Below are positions 54,652 to 64,000 of a DNA stretch of 64,000 nt, piece by piece. How positions within the stretch are numbered: position 1 is the stretch's first letter; each line of letters opens with the position of its first letter. The translations under genes were made by a program, and so were the position numbers. The DNA lies in assembly GCA_022495995.1 (NCBI GenBank), contig JAFEMH010001468.1:248001-312000 (forward strand). The letters are read 5' to 3'. Source of the stretch: Adenophora triphylla var. japonica. Lineage: Eukaryota > Streptophyta > Magnoliopsida > Asterales > Campanulaceae. The notes under the pieces are model-generated. The model was given only the letters and a program-made list of their open reading frames with translations, did not search any database and had not been told where the DNA came from.

Positions 54652-56025
54652 ATGGCTGATTCACTGACGAATGAAGCGCCTGTGTCAATGTCGAAGCCAT
54701 CAGTTGAAAATGTCGAATCTTCCATTACCAGAAAGTTGAATACATTGCCTCTAGAGCTAGATCCTGGGAAATCCTATACAGTTTGTATATACAGAGTTTC
54801 TGGAAAACATCGCAAGATCAATGTAGAAGCATATACACCAAGACTTGTCTCAATCGGCCCTCTTCACCATGGCAGAAGTGAATTGCAAGCCATGGAAGCA
54901 TACAAATTGAGCTGCCTCCGTAGCTTTGCTGCACATTATAAAGTCAAAATGACCGATTTGGTCAACTTTGCAGCCAAAGAAGAATCTAACGTCCGAGGAT
55001 GCTATGAAGATACATTGACTTTTAGCTGCGACCAATTTACCGAACTAATTCTTCTAGATGGCATCTTTGTGGTCGATCTGTTCCTGAAAAGTCATGTAGT
55101 TCATCGAAGAGATAGAGGTGATGCATTATATGAGAACCGCTGGATGCAGAAGGATGTATTACATGACATGTTGTTATTAGAGAATCAACTCCCTATTAGC
55201 TTCATCCGAGGACTATTTGAAAAATTTGTTAGCTTTGAGCCACGACTTGGGTCTAAGTTCTATGATCTTGTTCGTGGATATTATAAGGACGTGGGAAACA
55301 CTGAGATACTAGAGCTGAAAATGGGGAATGCGGGAAAGCCGTCAGAGCCAATATATTGGACTGAGGCGAGGCATTTGGTCGAGTTCTTAGTCTATCTTCA
55401 TTGGCCTTCAAAGTCAAATACAGAAACACAGACTACAGAACCATTGCGTACAAGGAAGTTTGAATATACTCGAAGTGCTGCTGAACTAGAGGAGGCAGGG
55501 GTTACTTTCAAATGTGGGAAGGAAAGTTGTTTATTTAACGTATCTTTCGATCATGTTATTGGAGAGCTTGTAATTCCACACTTGAAAGTCAATGATAACA
55601 CAGAGACTTTTTTCCGTAATGCAATAGCTTTTGAACAATGTGGGTATTATGGGAATAATATTACTAGCTATGTTATTCTCATGGACAGCCTAATAAACAC
55701 GGGAAAGGATGTGGATTTGCTTGTTAAGTATAATATTATAGAGAATTTGCTCGGGGAGAGTGAAAAAGTAGCAGATATGTTCAACAATCTTTACAAGGAG
55801 GTAGTGGGGAATGAGAAAGACTTCTTCTTTGCTGATATTTGTAACAGGTTAAATACATACAGCAAAGATAAATGGCACAAGTGGAAATCTACTCGGTTCA
55901 AATGGAAAAGAATGCTCAAGAGAGATTACTTTGGGAATCCCTGGTCTTCTATTTCTGTTGCTGCTGCATCTATCCTACTTGGGCTCACAATCACTCAGAC
56001 CGTCTGCTCTTTGCTATCTGTATAG
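54652..56025 (+). CDS. DUF247 family protein
   Basis: Single-exon gene of 457 residues, a normal length for the plant-specific DUF247 (PF03140) family. Family blocks in order: VCIYRVSGKHRKINVEAYTP, VSIGPLHHGR, LILLDGIFVVDLFL, DMLLLENQLPISFI, ARHLVEFLVYLHW, RTRKFEYTRSAAELEEAGV, and FFRNAIAFEQCGYYG. A C-terminal hydrophobic segment (residues 429-457, ending ITQTVCSLLSV) is a probable membrane anchor. Members are mostly of unknown function; some act in grass self-incompatibility and others are linked to stress or defence. The ATG at 54652 gives the full N-terminus. No lesion is seen. Confidence 0.92.
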   Translation: MADSLTNEAPVSMSKPSVENVESSITRKLNTLPLELDPGKSYTVCIYRVSGKHRKINVEAYTPRLVSIGPLHHGRSELQAMEAYKLSCLRSFAAHYKVKMTDLVNFAAKEESNVRGCYEDTLTFSCDQFTELILLDGIFVVDLFLKSHVVHRRDRGDALYENRWMQKDVLHDMLLLENQLPISFIRGLFEKFVSFEPRLGSKFYDLVRGYYKDVGNTEILELKMGNAGKPSEPIYWTEARHLVEFLVYLHWPSKSNTETQTTEPLRTRKFEYTRSAAELEEAGVTFKCGKESCLFNVSFDHVIGELVIPHLKVNDNTETFFRNAIAFEQCGYYGNNITSYVILMDSLINTGKDVDLLVKYNIIENLLGESEKVADMFNNLYKEVVGNEKDFFFADICNRLNTYSKDKWHKWKSTRFKWKRMLKRDYFGNPWSSISVAAASILLGLTITQTVCSLLSV

Positions 56026-56115
56026 GTAAAGAAGTCTTTTTTTTTTTTTTCTTTTGTTGTTGTAATTTTGTGGCATTTTATACATCTATTTTCTGAGTGC
56101 CCTTGTTGCAAGTAG

Positions 56116-56261
56116 GGCTGTACAAAAAATCCGTGGAACCGGACCAATAGAACCGGACTAGACCAGTAAAAACCTGACCGAACCAATAGTATTGGTTTGG
56201 TCCTGGTTCCAAATTTTTATGGAACCGATTATTTGGTTTGGTCCTGGACCGGAACCGGACC

Positions 56262-56265
<4 letters not shown>
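56116..56265. mobile_element. Possible hAT-type remnant
   Basis: Begins TAGGGCTGTACAAAA and is rich in GAACCGGACC words, like the ends of many plant non-autonomous hAT elements. It runs into an (AT)n tract at 56264-56299, and no opposite end was found. Confidence 0.4.
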
Positions 56266-56299
<34 letters not shown>

Positions 56300-56300
<1 letters not shown>

Positions 56301-56581
56301 TCCCTCCGTCCCACTATACTTGACACCCAAGGGGTGGGTTCAAAAACCAAGGAAAAAGAATAAAATAAAAAAAATGTGTGATGGAAAATGAAGAGAGAGA
56401 ATGAGTGGGGTAAATAGTAGTGTTGGTTGAATAAATGTGTGGTAGATAATGAAGAGAGAGAATGAGTGGTGGGGTAGAGTGAATATAAAAATATAAAAAC
56501 TTGGTTATTTTTGGAAGGTGTCAAGTATAGTGGGACGGCCCAAAATGGAAAGAAGTGTCAAGTATAGTGGGACGGAGGGAG
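56300..56581. mobile_element. Stowaway MITE (Tc1/mariner type)
   Basis: Starts CTCCCTCCGTCCCACTATAC and ends with its complement GTATAGTGGGACGGAGGGAG, flanked by TA on both sides (56298-56299, 56582-56583). A GAGAGAGAATGAGTGG phrase occurs twice inside. It lies downstream of the DUF247 gene. Confidence 0.95.
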
Positions 56582-57100
56582 TATATATTATTTATAAAAT
56601 CCTTAACTCTATCTTCTTTAAAAAAAAAAAGGTTTAGGGCCGGTTGTTCTCTTTAAGCTAATGTCATGTTACTTTTCAGCTTTTGCAGTTTCATGGCATG
56701 TACAATCTAGTATGGTTTTTAGATTTGCTATGTAAAGATCATTGTTACTTATAAGGTGCTTTAGTGAATTAGCTGAATGTACAATTTTTGTAATTTAGGG
56801 TTGTTTTGCATCACATTAAGTCTTTTGCATCACAGTGTGAGATTTTGTTGTTGTTGTTTGCTTACAGATTTTTGTTGTTGTTGTTCTATCACCATTGATT
56901 TCTATTTCTTTTTTGTTTGTTTGTTTGTTTGTTTTGTGTTTATGCAGCAAACAATCGACTTGGACAGTCGACTTGATGTTGCAATCTTTAGCTTTTAGTT
57001 TTCATTTTTATTTTATTTTTATGGTTAAGTTTGAAGGTGAACAGTTAATGTTTAATAGTGTCTATGTTGTGGTTTGAAAAGAGTTGCACGTACGTTATGA
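56582..57100. other. Intergenic, low-complexity
   Basis: T-rich sequence with short TTG and TTTG runs (56835-56935). No gene or element ends were recognised. Confidence 0.5.
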
Positions 57101-58125
57101 TACAATTAAGGGCCTGAAGTATGCACCCCGTTCGCGGAAAGGGGTCCGATGTTTCAAATTTGGCGATTTAGGGTCTCAAGTAACCAAATGTTGGCAATTA
57201 AGGGCTTTTTTGACGGAATCGTTAGTTTTTGGGTTAAATCACCATGTGCGGGTCACGTGCCACGTAAAGGGGGTTGAAACTGTAAAATGTTAAAGTCTAG
57301 ACCCTAAAAAATAAATTTTAAAGTTACAAAACACCCCCTCTCTTCTTTTAAAACCTAAAAAATAATAATAATAATATAATAATAATAATAAAAATAAAAT
57401 AAAATTTGAAAGGTTGTCCCCAACCTTTCACTGTCCCTCCTTGTCGTTCCTCCTCCCTCTTCTCTTCCCGTACCGGCGGCCCTCTTCCCCTCTCCGTTAC
57501 CAACCCAAAACCCTTCGCCTCTTCTCTGTCGCCGGCCCTCCTTCTCCAATCCAACACCCTCTCCGAAATCGGCCACACCATCCTCAAATCCAGCCGTAAA
57601 TCCATAGCCAAACCCAAACTCCTCAAATCCGGCCAAAGTTCCATTGATTCCGGCTAAAGTTTCAGATATTCCGGTAAGTTCTGTCCAAACCTGCCGCCCC
57701 ATCTCCTCTGCAATCCCTGTTTCAATTCCGGCCAAGTCCAATTCCAATTCCGTTCAAGAAAACCCCCTTCCACCAATTCCGGCCAAACCCAAGTTCGGCC
57801 AAAATCCTCCCGTCCCTTTTCTCTTTTCTGTCCCCAGCGCCTCCCCTCCTTCTCGTTTCCCTCTCCATAAACCTCCCCAAATCAAATCAAAACCTCAATT
57901 TTGATTTTTCTTTACTTTGGATGGCAATGGTTGCCGGAATTTATGGTGGCTGATGGTGTGGTAGTGGCGACATGGTTGCCGGAATTTATGGGTTATTATT
58001 ATTATTATTTTATTAATATTTTATTATTATTATTAATTTTTTTATTATTATTATTTTTTTATTATTATTATTTTTTATTATTTTTTTATTATTATTATAA
58101 TTTTTTTTTATTATTATTATTATTA

Positions 58126-58166
<41 letters not shown>

Positions 58167-58246
58167 TATTATTATGATTATTTTATTATTATTATTATTA
58201 ATATTTTATTATTATTATTATTATTATTATTTTATTATTATTATTA

Positions 58247-58289
<43 letters not shown>

Positions 58290-58350
58290 TTATTATTATT
58301 ATTATTTTATTATTATTATTATTTTGTTATTATTATTATTATTATTAATA

Positions 58351-58381
<31 letters not shown>

Positions 58382-58655
58382 TATTATTATTATTATTAAT
58401 ATTATTATTATTATTAATATTATTATTATTTTATTATTATTATTTTATTATTATTATTATGTAAATGGGCAAATTGCAAATAAGGGCCTGAAGTATGCAC
58501 GTGACCCGCACATGGTGATTTAACCCAAAAACTAACGATTTCGTCAAAAAAGCCCTTAATTGCCAACATTTGGTTACTTGAGACCCTAAATCGCCAAATT
58601 TGAAACATCGGACCCCTTTCCGCAAACGAGGTGCATACTTCAGGCCCTTAATTGT
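57101..58655. repeat. Inverted-repeat region around a GC-rich insert and a (TTA)n tract
   Basis: A block of about 165 bases at 57101-57262 (AATTAAGGGCCTGAAGTATG.., then GGGGTCCGATGTTTC and TTGGCAATTAAGGGC) returns as its reverse complement at 58481-58655. The right copy also has its own ends AAGGGCCTGAAGTATGCAC and the complement, so it can be read as a complete 170-bp MITE. The left copy lacks that far end. Between them lie an (AAT)n stretch (57360-57405), a proline-rich-looking GC block (57410-57900) with no clear gene, and the TTA tract. No TSD was found. Confidence 0.7.
57985..58462. repeat. (TTA)n microsatellite, about 480 bp
   Basis: Nearly uninterrupted TTA/ATT triplets broken by short T runs. 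It is unusually long for a plant trinucleotide tract. The Leu/Tyr/Ile ORF across it is an artefact. Confidence 0.97.
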
Positions 58656-59405
58656 AAAAAAAAAAATTTTAGAAAAGTAGAGAGAAAGAAAGTGCGAAAT
58701 AGACTTCTCAGTTTATAAATGTGAAAACCATTATACAGTTATTTTCATCAAAACTGTAAAATAGACTTCTCAGTTTATAAATGTGAAAATCATTATACAG
58801 TTATTTTCATCAAAACTGTGAAATAGAATTCTCAGTTTATAAATGTTAAAACCATTATACAGTTTTATACTCATGTGTGAACAAATGATAAATGATTTTC
58901 TCAGTTTTACAAGTGAAAAATAATTTTTTTTTATTTATAAAATTTGAAATATATGATGAGTAAACTCATTTGATTCGTCTCGGCGATGCGATTAAAACAG
59001 TGATTTCGGATTATTTTTTCGACCTTTAAATTTTGAGATATTGCATTTTAAAAATTTAAGAAAAAAAAGGTGGAGAGAGAAAATGAGAGAAAGAAAATAG
59101 ATAGAAGAAAAATGTAAAAAAAAAAAAGATGAGAGAGAGAGAGAGAGAGAGAAAAAGTGACGGGTATGGAAGACGTGTGGGTGGGCGCTGACATAGCATA
59201 GGGATATTTTGGTCCAAAGAAAATACAGGGACTTATTGGTGAGTTTTAAAAATGTCTTGTTTTATTGGTCGTTTTCATTTATCTTAGGGGCTTATTGGTC
59301 AAAGCCTCTTTTTTTTTTGGGGTTGCTCGGGCAACCCCAGGCACTATATAACATCCGCCCCTGGGTGCAATCTATAAACTAATGTAAATTTGTGATATTC
59401 CACCA
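58656..59405. other. Spacer with a 62-bp triplicate and an element end
   Basis: Three tandem copies of a roughly 62-bp unit (AAATAGACTTCTCAGTTTAT..) start at 58697, 58758 and 58821. A GA microsatellite lies near 59130-59153. CACTATATAACATCCGCCCCTG at about 59342-59363 looks like the right end of a hAT-type element (complement CAGGGGCGGATG), with no left end found. Confidence 0.6.
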
Positions 59406-59409
59406 GGCA

Positions 59410-62400
59410 GGGAACAGTTTTATGATCTCAGCTGTTCAGATCGATAAGAATCCAGCCATGAATGCTATCAAAAATGATCCAGAAAATATTGGTATCTTGG
59501 CTGTGGATCCTGGTTTGGAACCGTATAAAGACCACATCCAAGGTAGAATGAAAAGATACGGAACAGAAACTGCTTATTGAAGAATATGAAGGAAGCATTG
59601 AGGATTTTGCGCAAGGTAATCTTATAAAAACAACAAAAAAGATTATTCGCGTTTCCGTTTTACTTTTATTGTGAAAGAGAATCAGAAATGTTGAGACATA
59701 AAGCCCCACATCAGTGAAAGACAATATAAGAGATTAATAATACTTGTGGCTGACAAGTCCCTTCAGATGTAGCATGTGAACAATTAAAATCTTTATCAAA
59801 AGCGAAAAGAAGAGTTCCGTGATTACTCCAGATATCCAGATATCTTCGGAGTGAACTCCTAAATAGTTAGAGCAAATGCTGAGTTGAGTTATCTGCGGGA
59901 TCCCCCCCCCCCCCAGCACGAATAAATATGCTACCATATCCTTCAAAAGTAGAAGTGGGAGGTTATTGTTTGTTCCATATTACTTCATGAATGACCATAT
60001 AACCTGGAATGTGATCTTTTATACATTTGAGTTATGGCATATTAAAAGAAACCTTGATCAGTTTATGTTGATAGACCCACTATTACAATCCGACTTATAT
60101 AATTTTTATTATAATAATCCATCAGTTCAAATGCTTTGAGGATTTAACGTGAATTTCTTTAAAATGCTAATTTGTTTTTCCCTCGGTTGAACAACCTATG
60201 TATGCAGTATGATGGCTGTAGCGGAGTACAAAAATACATTGTATCAGTTGAAGATGGTGGTATTATGTATAGGTTATCTAAAATTTGGTTTTAACAGAGA
60301 AGATGGTGGTATTATGTATCGTGAGTGGGCTCCTGCTGCTCAGTAAGTTCTTCAAGCAGTACTCATTTTACTTTTATCTCCCTAACTAGCAACGGCAATT
60401 ACAAATTCATTCTAGTTGTTAATAGCTTCTTGCTAAGTTCTACTTTGGAGTGTCTGTGAGCAGGGAAGCACAACTAGTTGGGGACTTTAACGGATGGGAT
60501 GGTTCCAACCACAAGATGGAAAAGAATCAGTTTGGGGTATGGAGCATCAAGATTCCAGATGCTGGTGGGAATCCAGCCATTTCTCATAATTCTAGAGTTA
60601 TGTTCCGATTCAAGCATGTCAATGGTGTTTGGGTTGACCGAATCCCGGCTTGGATTAAGTATGCTACTGTTGACACCACTATATTTGCCGCACCTTATGA
60701 CGGTGTGTACTGGGACCCACCAGTTTCAGAAAGGTACACTGTCCTTTTGTACTGATTTCAATCTGAATATGCTAAAAATCATGGTTGTGCAGCAATGACA
60801 AGAATTAAGAGTAGAAAATGCCATTTTATGGCCAAATGAGGCACAATTGGTTTTATCTTTTTTTCAGTTGGATACTCGAAGATGTTTTGTTTACTAATAT
60901 GTCAGTTGAAATATATGTACCCAAATGAAGATTTGAGAAATTCTAATACTCAATACATAATACATCACAAAATGAGTGTTCCTTTTTAGTTTTTGCAACA
61001 TCAAAAGAAGTTTGACTTTTTTGTCATTTTGGTGGCACAACATGAATGGTCTTAATGTACAATGTATAAATGCAACTCCACATTGGCACATGATAGATGG
61101 CAAAGGCGAATTGAGCAGTTCAAAAGTCAAGGCAATTGTCGATTTATATGAACCAAAAAATAAGAAAAACGATAACAAGAATTGTGTTTCTTGTTTGATG
61201 TGATTCCATAAAAAGAAGGGATAAAGTGTACTCTTCTTCATTCAAGCATTGAGTCTAAATATAAACAGGGTCGACTGGTGTTTGAGGTCAATTCCTTTAC
61301 TTTTTTTTTGAACTTGGTCAATTCTTTTATTGATGCAGGTATCAGTTCAAACACTCCCGTCCACCACAGCCTGCAGCACCACGGATATATGAGGCTCACG
61401 TTGGGATGAGTAGTTCAGAACCCCGTATAAATTCATACAAGGAGTTTGCAGATAATATTTTACCTCGTATTCTGGCAAACAATTACAACACGGTCCAGTT
61501 AATGGCTGTGATGGAGCATTCTTACTACGGTTCGTTTGGGTATCACGTTACAAATTACTTTGCTGTCAGCAGCAGATCTGGAACTCCTGAGGACCTTAAG
61601 TATTTGATTGACAAAGCCCACAACTTAGGTTTACGTGTCTTAATGGATGTTGTTCACAGCCACGCTAGTAATAATGTCACAGACGGACTTAATGGCTTTG
61701 ATGTGGGCCAGGGTACTCAAGATTCTTATTTCCATGGAGATCGAGGATACCATAAGCTGTGGGATAGCAGACTTTTCAGTTATTCTAACTGGGAAGTCCA
61801 AAGATTCCTTCTTTCCAACTTAAGGTGGTGGCTGGAAGAGTTTAGATTTGATGGGTTTCGGTTTGATGGAGTAACTTCAATGTTGTATCATCACCATGGA
61901 ATAAACAAGACATTTGCAGGTTATATTCATGTGGGTGATGGGGTTTGATTTTATTTTTTCCTACCAAAATTTCTTGCCACTTTTTTCTTCTTTTAAATTT
62001 CTTCTCAACTTTCACATTTTTTTAAAAATTATCTATTTTACTTTTATTTTTTATTTATACTTTCCTTTTTTACTTTTTTTTTTCTATTGTTTTTTCCTTC
62101 TCCAAAATTTTCTTCCCGCCTATATATTCTTAGCTTTTTTTTTTTCCATTGACGATTACATATGATGATTCATGCTAGCCAACCCCAAATCATTCTGGGA
62201 CTAACTTTGTTATTGTTGTTGTTGCAGGTTACAATGATTACTTCAATGAGTCAGCACATGTGGATGCTGTAGTTTATATGATGCTTGCTAACCGTCTGAT
62301 TCATTCTATCTTGCCTGATGCAACTGTGATAGCTGAAGATGTTTCTGGTATGCCTGGACTTGGTAGGCCCGTCTCTGATGGAGGAATTGGGTTTAACTTC

Positions 62401-63331
62401 TGTCTGGCAATGTCTATTCCTGACATGAGGTACCATATGAAGTTTAAGAGAGATGAAGAGTGGTCTGTGGGTGAAATATGAACAAATAGGAGATATACCG
62501 AGAAGTGTATTGCTTAGGGGTGCAAAATCGGGCGAGTTGCTCGATAACCGACTCGGGTTAGACTCGCCAAACTGCCATCCGACTCGGCCCGTGACTCAGT
62601 AGCGAGTCGAGTTCGGTTGCAATGGCGGACTCGATTTCAAAACCGAGTCGAGCCGAGTTTCACCCCAACTCGACTCGTCAGCTCGCCGGTAACTCGAATA
62701 AACATCAAAATCGACCACTCCGACTCCATGAATACAAATCAAATACCCGTTCTTTCAACCACCATGAAAATTTCATGCTTAAAATCGAGAAAATACCAAC
62801 CGAGTCTGCAACGATTTTCTGGATGACAACATCACAGAAGGCAGCCAACAATAGAAAAAAAAACGGGGGGGGGGGGAGTTAAAGGGGAGAGAGATTTACG
62901 GGAGAGAGAGGAGAAGAAATCAGAAATTGGTTGTGGATGGAGAAGTAATTGGTGAAACAAAATAGATAAATTGAGAGAGGAGAGAAAATGAGAAATCAAT
63001 TGAGAGAGGAGAGAAATTACGATGGCTTAAGCTTCCTTGGGAATTTGGGAAGATAAATAGGTGAGAAAAATAGCATTGGAAATATCAAATAGGGTTTTGA
63101 CTTTTGAGAAATGCAACAGTTAAAGCTTACGCCCATTTCGAGGAAAACGAGCCATACGGGTACTCGCGAGTCCCGGAATCTTACAGCCGAGCCGAGTTCG
63201 GCGTTTAAATTTTGTGGACGACTCGACTCGATTAATAAAAACTGTAACTCGACTCGAACTCGCCGGTACTCTGACTCGGTTCCGACTCGATTTACAGCTC
63301 TAGTATTGCTTATGCTGAGAGTCATGACCAG
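59410..63331 (+). pseudogene. SBE2: Starch branching enzyme II, partial and disrupted
   Basis: The parent enzyme makes alpha-1,6 branches in plastid starch. Exons seen: about 59410-59615 (NPAMNAIKNDPENIG; AVDPGLEPYKDH), 60273-60342 (YLKFGFNREDGG; YREWAPAAQ), 60464-60733 (CBM48: VGDFNGWDGSNHKMEKNQFG), 61339-61919 (GH13: DVVHSH at 61646, GFRFDG with the nucleophile Asp at 61865) and 62228-63331 (AEDVSGMP with the acid Glu at 62335; YAESHDQ at 63311). Introns have GT-AG ends in compatible phases. Lesions: a frame break near 59560, a TGA with missing codons near 62479, and a hAT insertion at 62515. No 5' exons lie between this and the DUF247 gene, so the copy is truncated. Retained introns point to DNA-level duplication. 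Confidence 0.9.
62515..63302. mobile_element. hAT-type non-autonomous element inside an SBE exon
   Basis: 788 bp; ends TAGGGGTGCAAA and TTTACAGCTCTA are imperfect inverted repeats. The 8-bp TSD GTATTGCT is perfect on both sides (62507-62514, 63303-63310). Subterminal regions are dense in GACTCG/CGAGTC words in both orientations, as in the hAT group. A G run of about 13 lies near 62865. It splits the codons for CIA and YAESHDQ of the branching enzyme exon. Confidence 0.93.
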
Positions 63332-63364
63332 GTAAATGAATTGAAGGATCTTGTTTCCATATAC

Positions 63365-63788
63365 TGTAAGATTTGGAAAAACTTAATTTGTGTATTGACA
63401 ATCAATCAATTTATAGTACAATATGAGGAGTCCTATTCTATACAAGGATTTGAAGACCTAATCTATACAATTGAATATTTGGTTTCCTAATATTACAAAC
63501 TACTGAATATATATCAACATAATATAGAAACCAAATCCTATTAAGAAATAGCCGAGCAATGAGGCAACAAGTGAGGCGGCCGCTTGGTGTTGGACAAGAC
63601 GTGCGCCTGGGAGGCAGTGGCTTTGGCCGAGATCTGTGACGGATGAGGCGGGCGCCTGGCTGGAGGTGAGATGAACGCCTGGGAGGCAGTAGCTTCAGCC
63701 GAGGTATGTGACTTCTGAAGCGGGCGCCTAGAGATGCCGAGGCTGAAGCCTCACTATCTGATGCTATGTCACCTTGTTATCCTTAATA
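63365..63788 (-). mobile_element. 3' LTR of a copia element in an SBE intron
   Basis: Starts TGTAAGATTTGG and ends CCTTAATA before CGCCCCTGCAAG. On the minus strand the latter is a polypurine-like TGCAGGGGCG followed by TATTAAGG, a TGTTAAGG-type LTR start with G to A. A phrase CGCCTGGGAGGCAGT..CTT..GCCGAG occurs twice (about 63605 and 63678). Confidence 0.75.
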
Positions 63789-64000
63789 CGCCCCTGCAAG
63801 ATGGATGATCCGAGGAGAAGACCAATCTTGGAAGTAAGGTGTTGGAAGCGTATGCGAGGTAGCGGTTTTGTCAAGATATCAGCCAGTTGATCCGAACCAG
63901 AAATGTGTTGAACACGGAGAGAACCGGACTGAACTTGTTCACGGAGAAGAAATGAGAGAGCCACATGTTTCATCCGAGAGTGAAAAACCGGGTTTGCAGA
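63789..64000 (-). pseudogene. Copia RNase H, C-terminal end, runs off the right edge
   Basis: The minus-strand frame gives [20 protein letters not shown], then [16 protein letters not shown], the standard end of copia pol. The rest of the element lies outside the window. The visible piece is open. Confidence 0.9.

Noticed and set aside
57901..58464. 187-codon ORF rich in Leu, Tyr and Ile
   Set aside because: It is the translation of the TTA microsatellite; no coding signal.

Overview
The window is nuclear DNA from a flowering plant, most likely a eudicot. It has GT-AG introns with plant-type lengths, plant-only gene families (a zeatin O-glucosyltransferase-type UGT pair, DUF247, a starch branching enzyme), Stowaway MITEs, and LTR retrotransposons of the Sirevirus (Ty1/copia) and Tat (Ty3/gypsy) kinds. 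By eye about 80 percent is mobile DNA. All calls come from reading the sequence; no search was run, and most element edges were set by eye from TG..CA ends, PBS/PPT sites, inverted repeats and target-site duplications (TSDs).

Layout. 1-2529: 5' end of a copia element on the minus strand (broken gag, PBS, LTR). 3301-7235: two tandem plus-strand glycosyltransferase genes, each with a TATA box, intact. 7581-21114: a decayed Sirevirus-like copia element (minus) with an envelope-like third ORF. Its left LTR holds a 432-bp solo LTR, and its right LTR holds a 2.9-kb Mutator-like DNA element full of palindromic CTAGTGTAC arrays. 21590-32376: Tat-type gypsy element 1 (plus) with gag-pol and a spliced antisense gene. 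32377-49284: a larger Tat-type gypsy element 2 (plus), whose left LTR carries a hAT-type MITE and whose 3' part holds a degenerate antisense gene with a plant mobile domain and a 50-bp minisatellite. 49285 to about 51790: the 3' end of a third gypsy element, again with an antisense ORF. 51982-52762: a Pack-MULE carrying an RTF2 gene fragment, with a perfect 9-bp TSD. 54652-56025: an intact DUF247 gene. 57101-58655: an inverted-repeat region with a huge (TTA)n tract. 59410-63331: a partial starch branching enzyme II gene with introns, broken by a hAT insertion in a catalytic exon and followed by a copia LTR in the next intron.

Only three genes look functional: the two UGTs and the DUF247 gene. 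The rest is a record of nested transposition, gene capture and recombination. The strongest observations are the RTF2 Pack-MULE, the palindrome-array element inside the Sirevirus LTR, and three separate gypsy elements that each carry a different antisense protein gene. In addition, element 2 has different flanks and no TSD, which suggests recombination between two copies, and the branching enzyme pseudogene has a hAT element next to its last catalytic residue.
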